Source: Streptomyces sp. TLI_053 (GTDB taxonomy: Bacteria; Actinomycetota; Actinomycetes; Streptomycetales; Streptomycetaceae). From it: 64,000 nucleotides of DNA. The notes below the pieces were generated by a model. That model was not told the origin of the DNA. It was given only the letters and a program-made list of their open reading frames with translations, and made no database searches. Positions 1 to 8,477 of this stretch are shown one piece after another. The position numbers were made by a program, and so were the translations under genes. The DNA lies in assembly GCF_900105395.1 (NCBI RefSeq), contig NZ_LT629775.1:3432001-3496000 (forward strand), in the 5' to 3' direction. The number at the start of each line of letters is the position of its first letter. Within the stretch, counting starts at the first letter, position 1.

Positions 1-2
1 AG

Positions 3-143
3 GAGGCGCTCTGCACCGGCCTCGACCCGCAGGAACGTATCGCCCTGGCCGGACTGCTGCGCCGGATCGCCGAGGCGCAGCAGCTCACCGCCGGGGTGCA
101 CCCCGGCTACCGGCGGCTGAACCCCCGGCGCGACAGCGTCTGA
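3..143 (+). CDS. MarR-family-like regulator, C-terminal fragment (5' end outside window)
   Basis: Only the last 46 codons are visible, ending at TGA 141-143. The visible peptide has a helix of the form LDPQERIALAGLLRRI. It resembles the C-terminal dimerisation helix of MarR-type winged-helix regulators, where an 'L..eEr..L..LL.ri' helix is common. No DNA-binding domain can be seen because the gene begins outside the window. A strong hairpin follows 22 bp after the stop and separates it from the convergent rtcB gene. The family call is an inference from a short C-terminal helix; another helical protein is possible. Confidence 0.45.
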   Translation, partial: EALCTGLDPQERIALAGLLRRIAEAQQLTAGVHPGYRRLNPRRDSV

Positions 144-165
144 GCCGCCGGGTCGGGGCGCGCGA

Positions 166-192
166 AAGCCCCCGGCCGAGGGCCGGGGGCTT
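166..192. terminator. Bidirectional hairpin terminator
   Basis: A perfect 12-bp stem (AAGCCCCCGGCC paired with GGCCGGGGGCTT) with a 3-nt loop lies between the convergent MarR-like gene and rtcB. It can end transcripts from both sides. Confidence 0.8.
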
Positions 193-216
193 CGAACGAC
201 GGGCGCCGGAGGGCGC

Positions 217-1410
217 TCAGCCCTTGACGCAGACCACCTGCTTCAGGTGCGCCACGACCTCGACGAGGTCCCGCTGCTGCTCGATCACCTTCTCGATCGA
301 CTTGTAGGCGCCCGGGATCTCGTCCACCACCCCGGCGTCCTTGCGGCACTCCACGCCCGCGGTCTGCTCGACCAGGTCGCTGGTGCTGAACCGCTTCTTC
401 GCGGCGGTGCGGCTCATCTTCCGGCCGGCGCCGTGCGAGGCCGAGTTGAACGACGCCTCGTTGCCCAGCCCGCGCACGATGTACGACCCGGTGCCCATCG
501 AGCCCGGGATGATCCCGTAGTCACCGGCCCCGGCCCGGATCGCACCCTTGCGGGTGACCAGCAGGTCGACGCCGTCGTAGCGCTCCTCCGCGACGTAGTT
601 GTGGTGGCAGCTGATCACCTCGTCGAAGGCGACCTTCGCCCGCGGGAACTCGCGCCGGACCACGCCCTGGAACAGTGCCATCATCAGCGCCCGGTTGTGC
701 TTGGCGTACTCCTGCGCCCAGAAGAGGTCCTGCCGGTACGCGGCCATCTGCGGGGTGTCCGCGACGAACACCGCGAGGTCACGGTCGATCAGGCCCTGGT
801 TGTGCGGCAGCGACCGGGCCACGTCCATGTGGTGCTCCGCCAGCTCCTTGCCGATGTTGCGCGAACCCGAGTGCAGCATCAGCCAGACCGCGCCGGTGTC
901 GTCGACGCACACCTCGATGAAGTGGTTGCCGCCGCCGAGCGTCGCCATCTGCTGGGCCGCCCGGCCCCGACGCCACTTCACCTCGGACGCGATCCCGTCG
1001 AACCGCTGCCAGAAGTCGTCCCAGCCACCGGTCGGGACACCGTGCAGCTTGCCCGGGTCGACCGGGTCGGAGTGCAGACCTCGCCCGACCGGGATGGTCC
1101 GCTCGATCTGCGAACGCAGCCGCGACAGGTCGTCCGGCAGGTCCTTCGCGGTGAGCGAGGTCTTCACCGCGCTCATCCCGCAGCCGATGTCCACGCCGAC
1201 GGCGGCCGGGCAGACGGCGCCGCGCATGGCGATCACCGACCCCACGGTCGCCCCCTTGCCCAGGTGGACGTCGGGCATCACGGCGAGCCCGTGCAGCCAG
1301 GGCAGCGAACTGATGTTGCGCAGCTGCTGCATGGCCTGGCCCTCGACGGTGGCCGGGTCGGTCCACATCCGGATCGGAGTCCGGACGCCGGGTACCTCGG
1401 TGTACGACAT
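217..1410 (-). CDS. rtcB: RtcB, RNA-splicing ligase (3'-phosphate / 5'-OH RNA ligase)
   Basis: A 397-residue protein of the RtcB family. RtcB joins RNA 2',3'-cyclic phosphate or 3'-phosphate ends to 5'-OH ends using GTP and Mn2+, in tRNA repair or splicing. Family motifs are present in order: VGVDIGCGM with the metal-binding Cys77, GGGNHFIEV with Asn162-His163, a metal-site His180 in LMLHSGSR, CHHNYV (His269-His270), and SHGAGR with His326 at the position guanylated in characterised RtcB proteins. The ATG start has an AGGAGG about 10 nt upstream. The length is in the usual range for short bacterial RtcB. No archease gene is adjacent, and the gene stands alone between terminators. Function is from family knowledge; the identification is firm. 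Confidence 0.95.
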   Translation of the reverse strand: MSYTEVPGVRTPIRMWTDPATVEGQAMQQLRNISSLPWLHGLAVMPDVHLGKGATVGSVIAMRGAVCPAAVGVDIGCGMSAVKTSLTAKDLPDDLSRLRSQIERTIPVGRGLHSDPVDPGKLHGVPTGGWDDFWQRFDGIASEVKWRRGRAAQQMATLGGGNHFIEVCVDDTGAVWLMLHSGSRNIGKELAEHHMDVARSLPHNQGLIDRDLAVFVADTPQMAAYRQDLFWAQEYAKHNRALMMALFQGVVRREFPRAKVAFDEVISCHHNYVAEERYDGVDLLVTRKGAIRAGAGDYGIIPGSMGTGSYIVRGLGNEASFNSASHGAGRKMSRTAAKKRFSTSDLVEQTAGVECRKDAGVVDEIPGAYKSIEKVIEQQRDLVEVVAHLKQVVCVKG

Positions 1411-1782
1411 GGTTCAACGACCTCCTGGGGTCGGACGGTTCAAGCGTAGGCGGGTGCCGCGCGAAGGACCCGGCGCGGTGCGGGGGACGTCAGTGGGGGC
1501 GGCGGCGCACGGCCGACGCGGGAGCGGTGCTCAGACCGCGAAGGGGCATCGGGAGGACAGTCTCGGGGAGCACTGTCGATAGGGCTCGACCCGCATGGTG
1601 ACCGCCTCCTCTCCGTGTGTGCACCGGTTGCCGGGAACATCTACCCACGCACCGCGCCACCTCGGCAAGGGAATTAACGTCGGCACGCGAAAGGGCCCGG
1701 TGGAGCGTCGCGACGCTCCACCGGGCCCTCGGGGTCCGCTGCCGGACCGGGTGCCGGGATCAGACCCCGACCACGGTCACCG
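1411..1782. other. Intergenic region between rtcB and the M16 operon (372 bp)
   Basis: It contains the rtcB upstream region at the left (AGGAGG ribosome site just before the start) and a very strong palindromic terminator for the M16 operon at 1692-1729. No convincing gene or RNA was seen; the short open frames here have poor codon character. Confidence 0.6.
1692..1729 (-). terminator. Perfect 38-bp palindrome, terminator of the M16 operon
   Basis: Two 19-nt arms (AGGGCCCGGTGGAGCGTCG and its exact complement) meet with no spacer, so the RNA hairpin has a minimal loop. It lies 54 bp downstream of the stop codon of the second M16 gene. Confidence 0.85.
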
Positions 1783-3174
1783 TCAGGCCCCGATCACGGT
1801 CACCTCACCGATGCCCAGCTCGCGCACCTGGTCCGCGAACGCCGAGGCGTCACCGACCAGTACCGTCACCAGCCGGTCCGGCGGGAAGGCGCTCACCACG
1901 GCCTCGGTGGCGGCGGCGGTCGACAGCTCGGCCAGCTGCCGGTAGACCTCCGCCTGGAAGTCGTCGGCCAGGTGCTGCTCGACCTGGTCGGCCAGGGTGC
2001 CGGCCACCGAACCCGCCGTCTCGTACTTCAGCGGCGCCACGCCGACCAGGAACTGCACCGCCTCCTCGCGCTCCGCGTCGGTGAGCCCCTCCGCGGCCAG
2101 CGTGCGCAGGATGGTCCAGGTGTCGGCCAGCGCCGGGGCGGTGGAGGCGGTGTCCACCGAGCCGCTGATCGCCAGCATGGCGCGCCCGCTGCCGTCCGGG
2201 GCCGAGCGCAGCGGCTGCGCGAAGGCCCGCACGCCGTAGGTGTAGCCCTTCTCCTCCCGCAGCACCCGGTCCAGCCGGGAGGTGAGGGTGCCGCCCAGGC
2301 AGTAGGTGCCGAGGATCTGCGCGGCCCAGGCCGGGTCGTGCCGGTCCGGGCCGATCCGCCCGATCAGCAGCTGGGTCTGCACCGAGCCGGGCCGGTCCAC
2401 GATGATCACCCGGCCGGTGTCGTCACCGGTCACCGGGGCGTGCGCGGCGGGCGCAGCCGGGGTGCCCTTCCAGGCGCCGAGGGTGGACTCCAGCAGGGCC
2501 GGCAGATCGGTGCCGGTGAGGTCGCCGACCACCACCACCGTGGTGGTGGCGGGACGCACGTGCCCCTCGTAGAAGGCCCGGACGGCGGCCCGGTCGATGG
2601 TCTTGACCGTCTCGGCGCTGCCGCCGCGCGGGCGGGAGAGCCGGTCGGCGGCGTCGAACAGCGAGGCGTACAGCGCCTTGGCGGCCCGCCGGGCCGGGTT
2701 GGCCTGCTCGTGCACGATCTCGTCCAGCCGGTTGGCGACCAGCCGCTCGATCTCGTCCTCCGGCAGCGCCGGGCTGCCCAGCGCGGCGGCCAGCAGGTCC
2801 AGGCCGCGGGCCAGCCGGGAGGCCGGGACCTCCAGGGAGACCCGGATGCACGGGTGGTCGGCGTGCGCGTCCAGGGTCGCGCCGGCCCGCTCCAGCTCGG
2901 CCGCGAACTCCTCGGCGGTCAGCGTGTCGGTGCCCTCGCTGAGCGCCCGGGCCAGGATCGAGGCGACGCCGTCCAGGCCCTCCGGCTCGGCGGCGAGCGG
3001 GGCGTCGACCAGCACGTCGACGGCCACCAGCTGCTGGCCGGGGCGGTGGCAGTGCAGCACCGTGATGCCGTTGCCGAGCGCGGCACGCTCCGGCGCCGGG
3101 AACGCCCACGGGGTGGGGGTGCCGGGCTGGGGCTGCGGGTGGAAGGTCATGGCGGGGACGTACTCGGTGCTCAT
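1783..3174 (-). CDS. M16-family peptidase-like protein without the zinc motif (partner subunit)
   Basis: A 463-residue M16 (insulinase/pitrilysin) family protein. The HxxEH zinc motif expected near residue 65 is absent: the aligned stretch reads GLDGVASILARAL. This is typical of the non-catalytic partner in two-chain M16 enzymes, as in the MPP alpha/beta pairs. C-terminal M16 features are kept, including YTYGVRAFA, which resembles the R/Y motif used in substrate binding. The ATG at 3174 overlaps the stop of the upstream, zinc-containing M16 gene by 4 nt (ATGA), so the two are almost certainly co-translated and form a heterodimer. A perfect palindromic terminator follows. The substrate is unknown. 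An open frame continues upstream past 3174, but that part lies opposite the first M16 gene and is not used. Confidence 0.9.
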   Translation of the reverse strand: MSTEYVPAMTFHPQPQPGTPTPWAFPAPERAALGNGITVLHCHRPGQQLVAVDVLVDAPLAAEPEGLDGVASILARALSEGTDTLTAEEFAAELERAGATLDAHADHPCIRVSLEVPASRLARGLDLLAAALGSPALPEDEIERLVANRLDEIVHEQANPARRAAKALYASLFDAADRLSRPRGGSAETVKTIDRAAVRAFYEGHVRPATTTVVVVGDLTGTDLPALLESTLGAWKGTPAAPAAHAPVTGDDTGRVIIVDRPGSVQTQLLIGRIGPDRHDPAWAAQILGTYCLGGTLTSRLDRVLREEKGYTYGVRAFAQPLRSAPDGSGRAMLAISGSVDTASTAPALADTWTILRTLAAEGLTDAEREEAVQFLVGVAPLKYETAGSVAGTLADQVEQHLADDFQAEVYRQLAELSTAAATEAVVSAFPPDRLVTVLVGDASAFADQVRELGIGEVTVIGA

Positions 3175-4529
3175 ACGGCGGCGCCCTCCTCGTCGGTCTC
3201 GGCGGTGGCAGCGGTGTCGGCGGCGGTGTCCTCGGCCGTGGTCGGCTCGTACACCAGGACCGCCCGGTTCTGCGGGTGCAGCCGGGCCGCGGCGACGGCC
3301 CGCACCTCCTCGGCGGTGATGTCGAGGACCTTCGGCAGGGCGTCGTTCAGCAGCTTCGGGTCGCCGAACAGCACGGCGTAGCGGCAGAGTTCGTCGGCGC
3401 GGCCGGCCACCGTGGTGAGCCGGTCCAGCCACTCGCGCTCGATCTGCGCCTGGGCGCGCTCCAGTTCGGCCGCGGTCGGGCCCTCGGCCGCGAACCGGGC
3501 CAGCTCCTCGTCGACGGCCGCCTCGATCTGCTCGACGGTGGCGTCGCCCGAGGTCTTGACGTCCAGCCAGCCCAGGCTCGGCGCGCCGGACAGCCGCAGC
3601 AGGCCGAAGCCCGCGGCGACGGCGGTGCGGTCCCGGCGGACCAGCCGGTTGTACAGCCGGCTCGACTCGCCGCTGCCGAGGACGGTCAGCGCCAGGTCGG
3701 CGGCGTCCGCCTCGCGGGTACCGTCGTGCGGCAGCCGGTAGGCGGCCATCAGCGCGCGGGAGGGCACGTCCTCGCGGATCAGCTCGCGGATCTCCCGGCC
3801 GATGCTCTCCGGCAGGGCGCCGTCGCGCGGCGGCTGCTTGCCGTCGTGCGCGGGGATGCTGCCGAAGTACTTCTCCACCCAGGCGATCGTCTGCTCCGGG
3901 TCGATGTCGCCGACCACCGAGAGCACCGCGTTGTTGGGCGCGTAGTACGTGCGGAAGAACGCCCGGGCGTCCTCCAGGGTGGCCGCGTCCAGGTCGGCCA
4001 TCGAGCCGATCGGGGTGTGGTGGTACGGGTGGCCGTCCGGGAACGACAGCGCGGTGAGCCGCTCGAACGCGGTCCCGTAGGGCACGTTGTCGTACCGCTG
4101 GCGGCGCTCGTTCTTCACCACGTCGCGCTGGTTCTCCATCGACGCGTCGTCGAGGGCGGCCAGCAGCGAGCCCATCCGGTCCGCCTCCAGCCAGAGCGCG
4201 AGCTCCAACTGGTGGGCCGGCATGGTCTCGAAGTAGTTGGTGCGCTCGAAGCTCGTGGTGCCGTTGAGCGAGCCGCCGGCGCCCTGGACGAGCTCGAAGT
4301 GCCCGTTGTTGGACACGTTGGCGGACCCCTGGAACATCAGGTGCTCGAACAGGTGGGCCAGCCCGGTGCGGCCCTTCACCTCGTGCCGGGAGCCCACGTC
4401 GTACCAGAGGCAGACCGCGGCCACCGGGGTCAGGTGGTCCTCGGAGAGGACGACGCGCAGGCCATTGGCCAGGCGGTGCTCGGTGATGGCGATGCCTCGC
4501 TGCTCGGAGGCGGGGGCCGGGTTGGCCAT
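3171..4529 (-). CDS. M16-family zinc metallopeptidase, catalytic subunit
   Basis: A 452-residue M16 peptidase. The inverted zinc motif HLFEH is at residues 59-63, with His59 and His63 as ligands and Glu62 as the general base. A distal glutamate near residue 141 (VVKNERRQRY) is in the right range to be the third ligand. The start at 4529 (MANPAPAS) is preceded by GGAAGGA; the open frame extends further, but without family similarity. It is the first gene of a two-gene operon with the zinc-less M16 partner (4-nt overlap) and is divergent from parC. Actinobacterial homologues are cytoplasmic two-chain peptidases, and no signal peptide is visible here. The specific substrate cannot be told from sequence. 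Confidence 0.93.
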   Translation of the reverse strand: MANPAPASEQRGIAITEHRLANGLRVVLSEDHLTPVAAVCLWYDVGSRHEVKGRTGLAHLFEHLMFQGSANVSNNGHFELVQGAGGSLNGTTSFERTNYFETMPAHQLELALWLEADRMGSLLAALDDASMENQRDVVKNERRQRYDNVPYGTAFERLTALSFPDGHPYHHTPIGSMADLDAATLEDARAFFRTYYAPNNAVLSVVGDIDPEQTIAWVEKYFGSIPAHDGKQPPRDGALPESIGREIRELIREDVPSRALMAAYRLPHDGTREADAADLALTVLGSGESSRLYNRLVRRDRTAVAAGFGLLRLSGAPSLGWLDVKTSGDATVEQIEAAVDEELARFAAEGPTAAELERAQAQIEREWLDRLTTVAGRADELCRYAVLFGDPKLLNDALPKVLDITAEEVRAVAAARLHPQNRAVLVYEPTTAEDTAADTAATAETDEEGAAV

Positions 4530-4578
4530 GCGCTCGGGTCCTTCCCGTCGTCGACGTCGGGGGGTGTTCGTGTGGCGT

Positions 4579-4695
4579 CCCCCATTGTGGTGCAACGCGC
4601 GAGCGGCGCGGATGTGTCCGCGCGGACAGGGCGTTCGCCAGGGGCGGAAGAGGGGCGCTGGCCGGGACTGTCGGCGGGAGGGTCCACAATGGGGG
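4579..4695. promoter_or_regulatory. Inverted pair of identical 12-bp elements between M16 operon and parC
   Basis: CCCCCATTGTGG at 4579-4590 and its exact reverse complement CCACAATGGGGG at 4684-4695 sit in the 263-bp divergent intergenic region, one facing each gene. The centres are 105 bp apart, ten helical turns. Each copy places a CACAAT hexamer in a possible -10 position for its gene, although no good -35 is seen. They could be promoter elements or operator half-sites. Confidence 0.4.
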
Positions 4696-4792
4696 CGCCG
4701 AGCCCTGTTGACAACACCGCCGACAGCCCGGCGAGACCGCGCCGACGAGACGTGGACGAGAAGCAAGCGAGACGTAAGGGAGCCCCGCCGCG

Positions 4793-7243
4793 ATGGCCCG
4801 CCGCAGTTCGCAGACCCCGCCCCCCGGAGACTTCGAGGAGCGCATCCTCGACGTCGACGTCGTGGACGAGATGCAGGGCTCGTTCCTCGAGTACGCCTAC
4901 TCCGTCATCTACTCCCGGGCCCTCCCGGACGCGCGGGACGGCCTCAAGCCGGTGCACCGCCGCATCCTGTACCAGGCCAACGAGATGGGCCTGCGCCCGG
5001 AGCGCGGCCACGTCAAGTGCGCCCGCCTGGTCGGCGAGGTGATGGGCCGGCTGCACCCGCACGGCGACGCCTCCATCTACGACTCGGTCGTCCGGATGGC
5101 CCAGCCGTTCTCGATGCGGCTGCCGCTGATCGACGGCCACGGCAACTTCGGCTCGCTCGGCAACGACGACCCGCCGGCCGCGATGCGCTACACCGAGTCG
5201 CGGCTCACCGCCGCCTCGATGGCGATGGTCGAGTCGATCCACGAGGAGACCGTCGACTTCGGCCCCAACTACGACGGCAGCGAGCAGGAACCGCTGGCCC
5301 TCCCGGCGGCCTTCCCCAACCTGCTGGTCAACGGCGCCACCGGGATCGCGGTCGGCATGGCCACCAACATGCCGCCGCACAACCTCTCCGAGGTCGTCGC
5401 CGCCGCCCGGCACCTGATCAAGCACCCGGCCGCCGACCTCGACACCCTGATGCGGTTCGTCCCCGGCCCCGACCTGCCCACCGGCGGACGGATCGTCGGC
5501 CTCTCCGGCATCAGGGACGCCTACGAGTCCGGCCGCGGCACCTTCAAGATCCGCGCCACCACGACCATCGAGGCCGTCAGCGCCCGCCGCAAGGGCATCG
5601 TGGTCACCGAGCTGCCGTACAACGTCGGCCCGGAGAAGGTCATCTCCAAGATCAAGGACCTCGTCAACGCGAAGAAGCTCCAGGGCATCGCGGACGTCAA
5701 GGACCTCACCGACCGCGAGCACGGCCTTCGCCTCGTGATCGAGGTCAAGAACGGCTTCGTTCCCGAGGCCCTGCTGGAGCAGCTCTACAAGCTGACGCCG
5801 ATGGAGGAGACCTTCGGCATCAACAACGTGGCGCTGGTCGACGGCCAGCCGCTCACCCTCGGCCTCAAGGAGCTGCTGGAGGTCTACGTCGACCACCGCT
5901 TCGAGGTGGTCCGGCGGCGCAGCGACTTCCGCCGCCGCAAGCGCCAGGAGCGGCTGCACCTGGTCGAGGGCCTGCTGGTCGCCCTGGTCGACATCGACGA
6001 GGTCATCGCCCTCATCCGCTCGAGCGACAACGCGGCCCAGGCCAAGGAGCGCCTGATCGAGCGCTTCTCGCTGAGCGAGACGCAGACCGCCTACATCCTC
6101 GACACCCCGCTGCGCCGGCTCACCCGTTTCGACCGGGTCGAGCTGGAGCAGGAGCAGGCCAAGCTCAACTCGGAGATCGCCGAGCTGACCGAGATCCTGG
6201 AGTCCGACAGCAGGCTGCGCAGCGTGGTCTCCGGCGAACTCGGCGCCGTCGCCAAGCAGTTCGGCACCGAGCGGCGCACCGTCCTGCTGGAGGCCGGGGC
6301 CGCTCCGGCCGCCTCGCTGACCGTTCCGCTGGAGGTCGCGGACGACCCGTGCCGGGTGCTGCTCTCCTCCACCGGCCTGCTCGCCCGCACCGCCGACGGC
6401 GAGCCGTTCGAGGTGTCGGAGAAGCGCGCCAAGCACGACGTGATCGTCTCCGCGGTGCCGACCACCGCCCGCGCCGACATCGGTGTGGTCACCTCGGCCG
6501 GCCGGGTCCTGCGGCTGCCGGTCATCGACCTTCCGGCGCTGCCGCCCACCCCGTCGCCGACGCTGGCCGGCGGCGCGCTCGTCGGCGAGTTCCTCCGGCT
6601 GGAGGACGACGAGCGGGTGCTCGCGCTGACCACGCTGGACGAGTCCTCCCCCGGCCTGGCGCTGGGCACCCTCCAGGGCGTCGTCAAGCGGGTGGTGCCC
6701 GAATGGCCCGCCAACAAGGACGAGTTCGAGGTGATCGGGCTCAAGGAGGGCGACGAGGTGATCGGCGCGGTCGAGCTGCGCACCGGCGAGGAGGACCTCG
6801 TCTTCATCACCTCCGACGCCCAGTTGCTGCGTTACCCCGCCGGGCAGGTCCGCCCGCAGGGCCGTCCGGCCGGCGGCATGGCCGGCGTCAAGCTGTCCGA
6901 CGGCGCCCGGGTGCTCTCCTTCACCGCCGTCGACCCGGCCGTCGACGCGGTGGTCGTCTCGGTGGCCGGCGCCGCCGGAACCCTCACCGGCGAGGCCCAG
7001 TCCAGCTGGAAGGTCACCCCCTTCGAGCAGTACCCGCGCAAGGGCCGGGCCACCGGCGGGGTGCGCTGCCAGCGCTTCCTGCGCGGCGAGGACGCGCTCG
7101 CCTTCGCCTGGGCCGGCCCCGCTCCCGCCCGCGCCGCCGGGCCCAAGGGCGCGCCGGTCGACCTGCCGGAGCGCGACCCGCGCCGGGACGGCTCCGGCAC
7201 CCCGGTGAGCAGCCCGATCAGCACCGTGGCCGGCCCCGTCTAG
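4793..7243 (+). CDS. parC: DNA topoisomerase IV subunit A (ParC)
   Basis: An 816-residue type IIA topoisomerase A subunit that breaks and rejoins DNA for chromosome decatenation. The catalytic tyrosine is Tyr133 in [10 protein letters not shown]. The helix-turn-helix and quinolone region reads [17 protein letters not shown] (residues 88-104). The C-terminal third carries the variable beta-propeller-like repeats. ParC is preferred over GyrA because parE lies about 6 kb away, which matches the streptomycete arrangement, and no gyrB/gyrA/dnaA context is present. At the quinolone-resistance position the residue is Ala93 followed by Ser94, as in many actinobacteria. The ATG has AAGGGAG about 11 nt upstream. 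A 21-bp hairpin follows the stop. Confidence 0.93.
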   Translation: MARRSSQTPPPGDFEERILDVDVVDEMQGSFLEYAYSVIYSRALPDARDGLKPVHRRILYQANEMGLRPERGHVKCARLVGEVMGRLHPHGDASIYDSVVRMAQPFSMRLPLIDGHGNFGSLGNDDPPAAMRYTESRLTAASMAMVESIHEETVDFGPNYDGSEQEPLALPAAFPNLLVNGATGIAVGMATNMPPHNLSEVVAAARHLIKHPAADLDTLMRFVPGPDLPTGGRIVGLSGIRDAYESGRGTFKIRATTTIEAVSARRKGIVVTELPYNVGPEKVISKIKDLVNAKKLQGIADVKDLTDREHGLRLVIEVKNGFVPEALLEQLYKLTPMEETFGINNVALVDGQPLTLGLKELLEVYVDHRFEVVRRRSDFRRRKRQERLHLVEGLLVALVDIDEVIALIRSSDNAAQAKERLIERFSLSETQTAYILDTPLRRLTRFDRVELEQEQAKLNSEIAELTEILESDSRLRSVVSGELGAVAKQFGTERRTVLLEAGAAPAASLTVPLEVADDPCRVLLSSTGLLARTADGEPFEVSEKRAKHDVIVSAVPTTARADIGVVTSAGRVLRLPVIDLPALPPTPSPTLAGGALVGEFLRLEDDERVLALTTLDESSPGLALGTLQGVVKRVVPEWPANKDEFEVIGLKEGDEVIGAVELRTGEEDLVFITSDAQLLRYPAGQVRPQGRPAGGMAGVKLSDGARVLSFTAVDPAVDAVVVSVAGAAGTLTGEAQSSWKVTPFEQYPRKGRATGGVRCQRFLRGEDALAFAWAGPAPARAAGPKGAPVDLPERDPRRDGSGTPVSSPISTVAGPV

Positions 7244-7255
7244 GGGCGGCCCGTC

Positions 7256-7301
7256 ACGCCCGGAGGGGCGCCGACCGGTCGGTCGGCGCCCCTCCGGGCG
7301 T
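7256..7301 (+). terminator. parC terminator, 21-bp perfect stem
   Basis: ACGCCCGGAGGGGCGCCGACC pairs exactly with the right arm across a 4-nt loop (GGTC). It lies 12 bp after the parC stop. Confidence 0.9.
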
Positions 7302-7303
7302 TC

Positions 7304-7347
7304 CCGGCGGCACCGGGCTCCCGCCCCGGCGGCACGGGGCTCCCGCC
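7304..7347. repeat. Two tandem 22-bp units
   Basis: Two adjacent copies of a 22-bp unit beginning CCGGCGGCAC, with one mismatch, followed by C/G-rich degenerate sequence to about 7440. It is non-coding and lies downstream of the parC terminator. Confidence 0.6.
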
Positions 7348-7470
7348 CCGGCCACCGGCGCCCGTACCCGCCCGCACCGGCCCGCACCCGCCACCGGCGG
7401 CCGACCCGCCCCCGACCGGCCCGCACCGGCCCGCCGCACCGACGCGGTCGGCCGGGCCGCGAACGACCGG

Positions 7471-7489
7471 CAAGGGTAGCCTTACCGCC
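7471..7489 (+). promoter_or_regulatory. Iron-box-like sequence and -10 element; likely leaderless start
   Basis: CAAGGGTAGCCTTACCGCC ends one base before the GTG at 7490. The core AGGGTAGCCTTACC matches 12 of 14 positions of the DmdR/IdeR iron-box core (from TTAGGTTAGCCTAACCTAA). TAGCCT at 7477-7482 has the TANNNT form of a -10 and would place the transcript start at the GTG itself. No ribosome site is visible. Iron control is an inference from the match. Confidence 0.45.
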
Positions 7490-8398
7490 GTGAGCACCTG
7501 TGCGACGCTGTCGCGTGAACTGTCGGAGCCGCTGGCCGCCACCGCCGCGACCGCCACCACCTGGCTGCTGGTCGAACAGGCCGGCCCGTGGGGGGCCAAG
7601 GCGCTCGGCCAGAGCCACCTGGACCCGGAGACCGGCCGCGCGCTGGACGCCGCGACCGCGGGAACCGGCGTCCGGGTCGCGCTGATCCGCCGCCCCGGCC
7701 GGCACGCGGACTGCCTGCCGACCGCCCGGCACGAGGTGGTCGTGGCGCACACCGTCCCGACCCCCGGCCGCGGCTGGGTCCGCCGGGGCCAGGTCGCGGA
7801 CCCGGCCGAACTGCTCGCCCTGGACTTCACCGCGCTGGGCGCCGGCGAGCACGGCGGCTTCGGCACCGCCCACGTCGGCGGCCCGATCGCCCTGGTGTGC
7901 ACCAACGGCCGCCGGGACCGTTGCTGCGCCCTGCTGGGCCGGCCCTTGGCGGCCGAGCTGGTCGCCGCCGGGCACAGCGAGGTGTGGGAGGTGACGCACC
8001 TGGGCGGCCACCGCTTCTCCCCCACGATGCTGGTCCTGCCGTACGGCTACACCTACGGGCGGCTGACCGCCGAGTCGGCCAAGGAGGTGCTGGCGGCCAC
8101 GGCGGCCGGCCACATGGCGCCGGAGTGGTCGCGCGGCTGCTCCGGCTGGGACCGGCCGGGCCAGGCCGCGGACCAGGCCGTGCGGCTGGTCACCGGCGAG
8201 ACCCGGGCGGACGCGCTGACCCTGACCCAGCGGGCCGACGGCACGGGCCGCTGGCGGGTCTGCGTCCGGCACGAGGACGGCCGGTCCTGGGAGGTCGAGG
8301 TGGCCGAGGACGTCAGCGAGCCGGCCCGGCCCGAGAGCTGCGGCAAGGCGGCGGGCACGCCGTCCCGGATGGAGGTCACCTCCCTGCGCGAGCTCTGA
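7490..8398 (+). CDS. Sucraseferredoxin-like (Apd1-type) [2Fe-2S] protein
   Basis: A 302-residue thioredoxin-fold ferredoxin-like protein of the Suc_Fer-like family. The cluster ligands of the Apd1/bis-histidinyl [2Fe-2S] class can be read directly: Cys137-x8-Cys146 in CTNGRRDRCC and HLGGH with His170 and His174, the HxGGH motif. Such proteins carry a non-Rieske two-Cys, two-His cluster and are thought to act in electron transfer. The GTG start is supported by the -10-like TAGCCT just upstream rather than by a ribosome site, suggesting a leaderless mRNA. An iron-box-like sequence overlaps that promoter. The gene stands alone, with a 26-bp terminator after it. The redox partner is unknown. Confidence 0.9.
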   Translation: MSTCATLSRELSEPLAATAATATTWLLVEQAGPWGAKALGQSHLDPETGRALDAATAGTGVRVALIRRPGRHADCLPTARHEVVVAHTVPTPGRGWVRRGQVADPAELLALDFTALGAGEHGGFGTAHVGGPIALVCTNGRRDRCCALLGRPLAAELVAAGHSEVWEVTHLGGHRFSPTMLVLPYGYTYGRLTAESAKEVLAATAAGHMAPEWSRGCSGWDRPGQAADQAVRLVTGETRADALTLTQRADGTGRWRVCVRHEDGRSWEVEVAEDVSEPARPESCGKAAGTPSRMEVTSLREL

Positions 8399-8410
8399 CC
8401 GGTCCGGGAG

Positions 8411-8470
8411 GCGGAGGAACGGCCACGACCCCCGGCTGAGTTCCGCCGGGGGTCGTGGCCGTTCCTCCGC
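8411..8470. terminator. Bidirectional terminator, 26-bp perfect stem
   Basis: The left arm 8411-8436 and right arm 8445-8470 are exact complements across an 8-nt loop, between two convergent genes. This is the longest hairpin in this part of the window. Confidence 0.92.
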
Positions 8471-8477
8471 GTCGCCG

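Noticed and set aside
1783..4845. Apparent 1,020-codon fusion frame across both M16 genes
   Set aside because: Family similarity and the ATGA overlap at 3171-3174 show two genes; the upstream part of the frame is the out-of-frame shadow of the first M16 gene.
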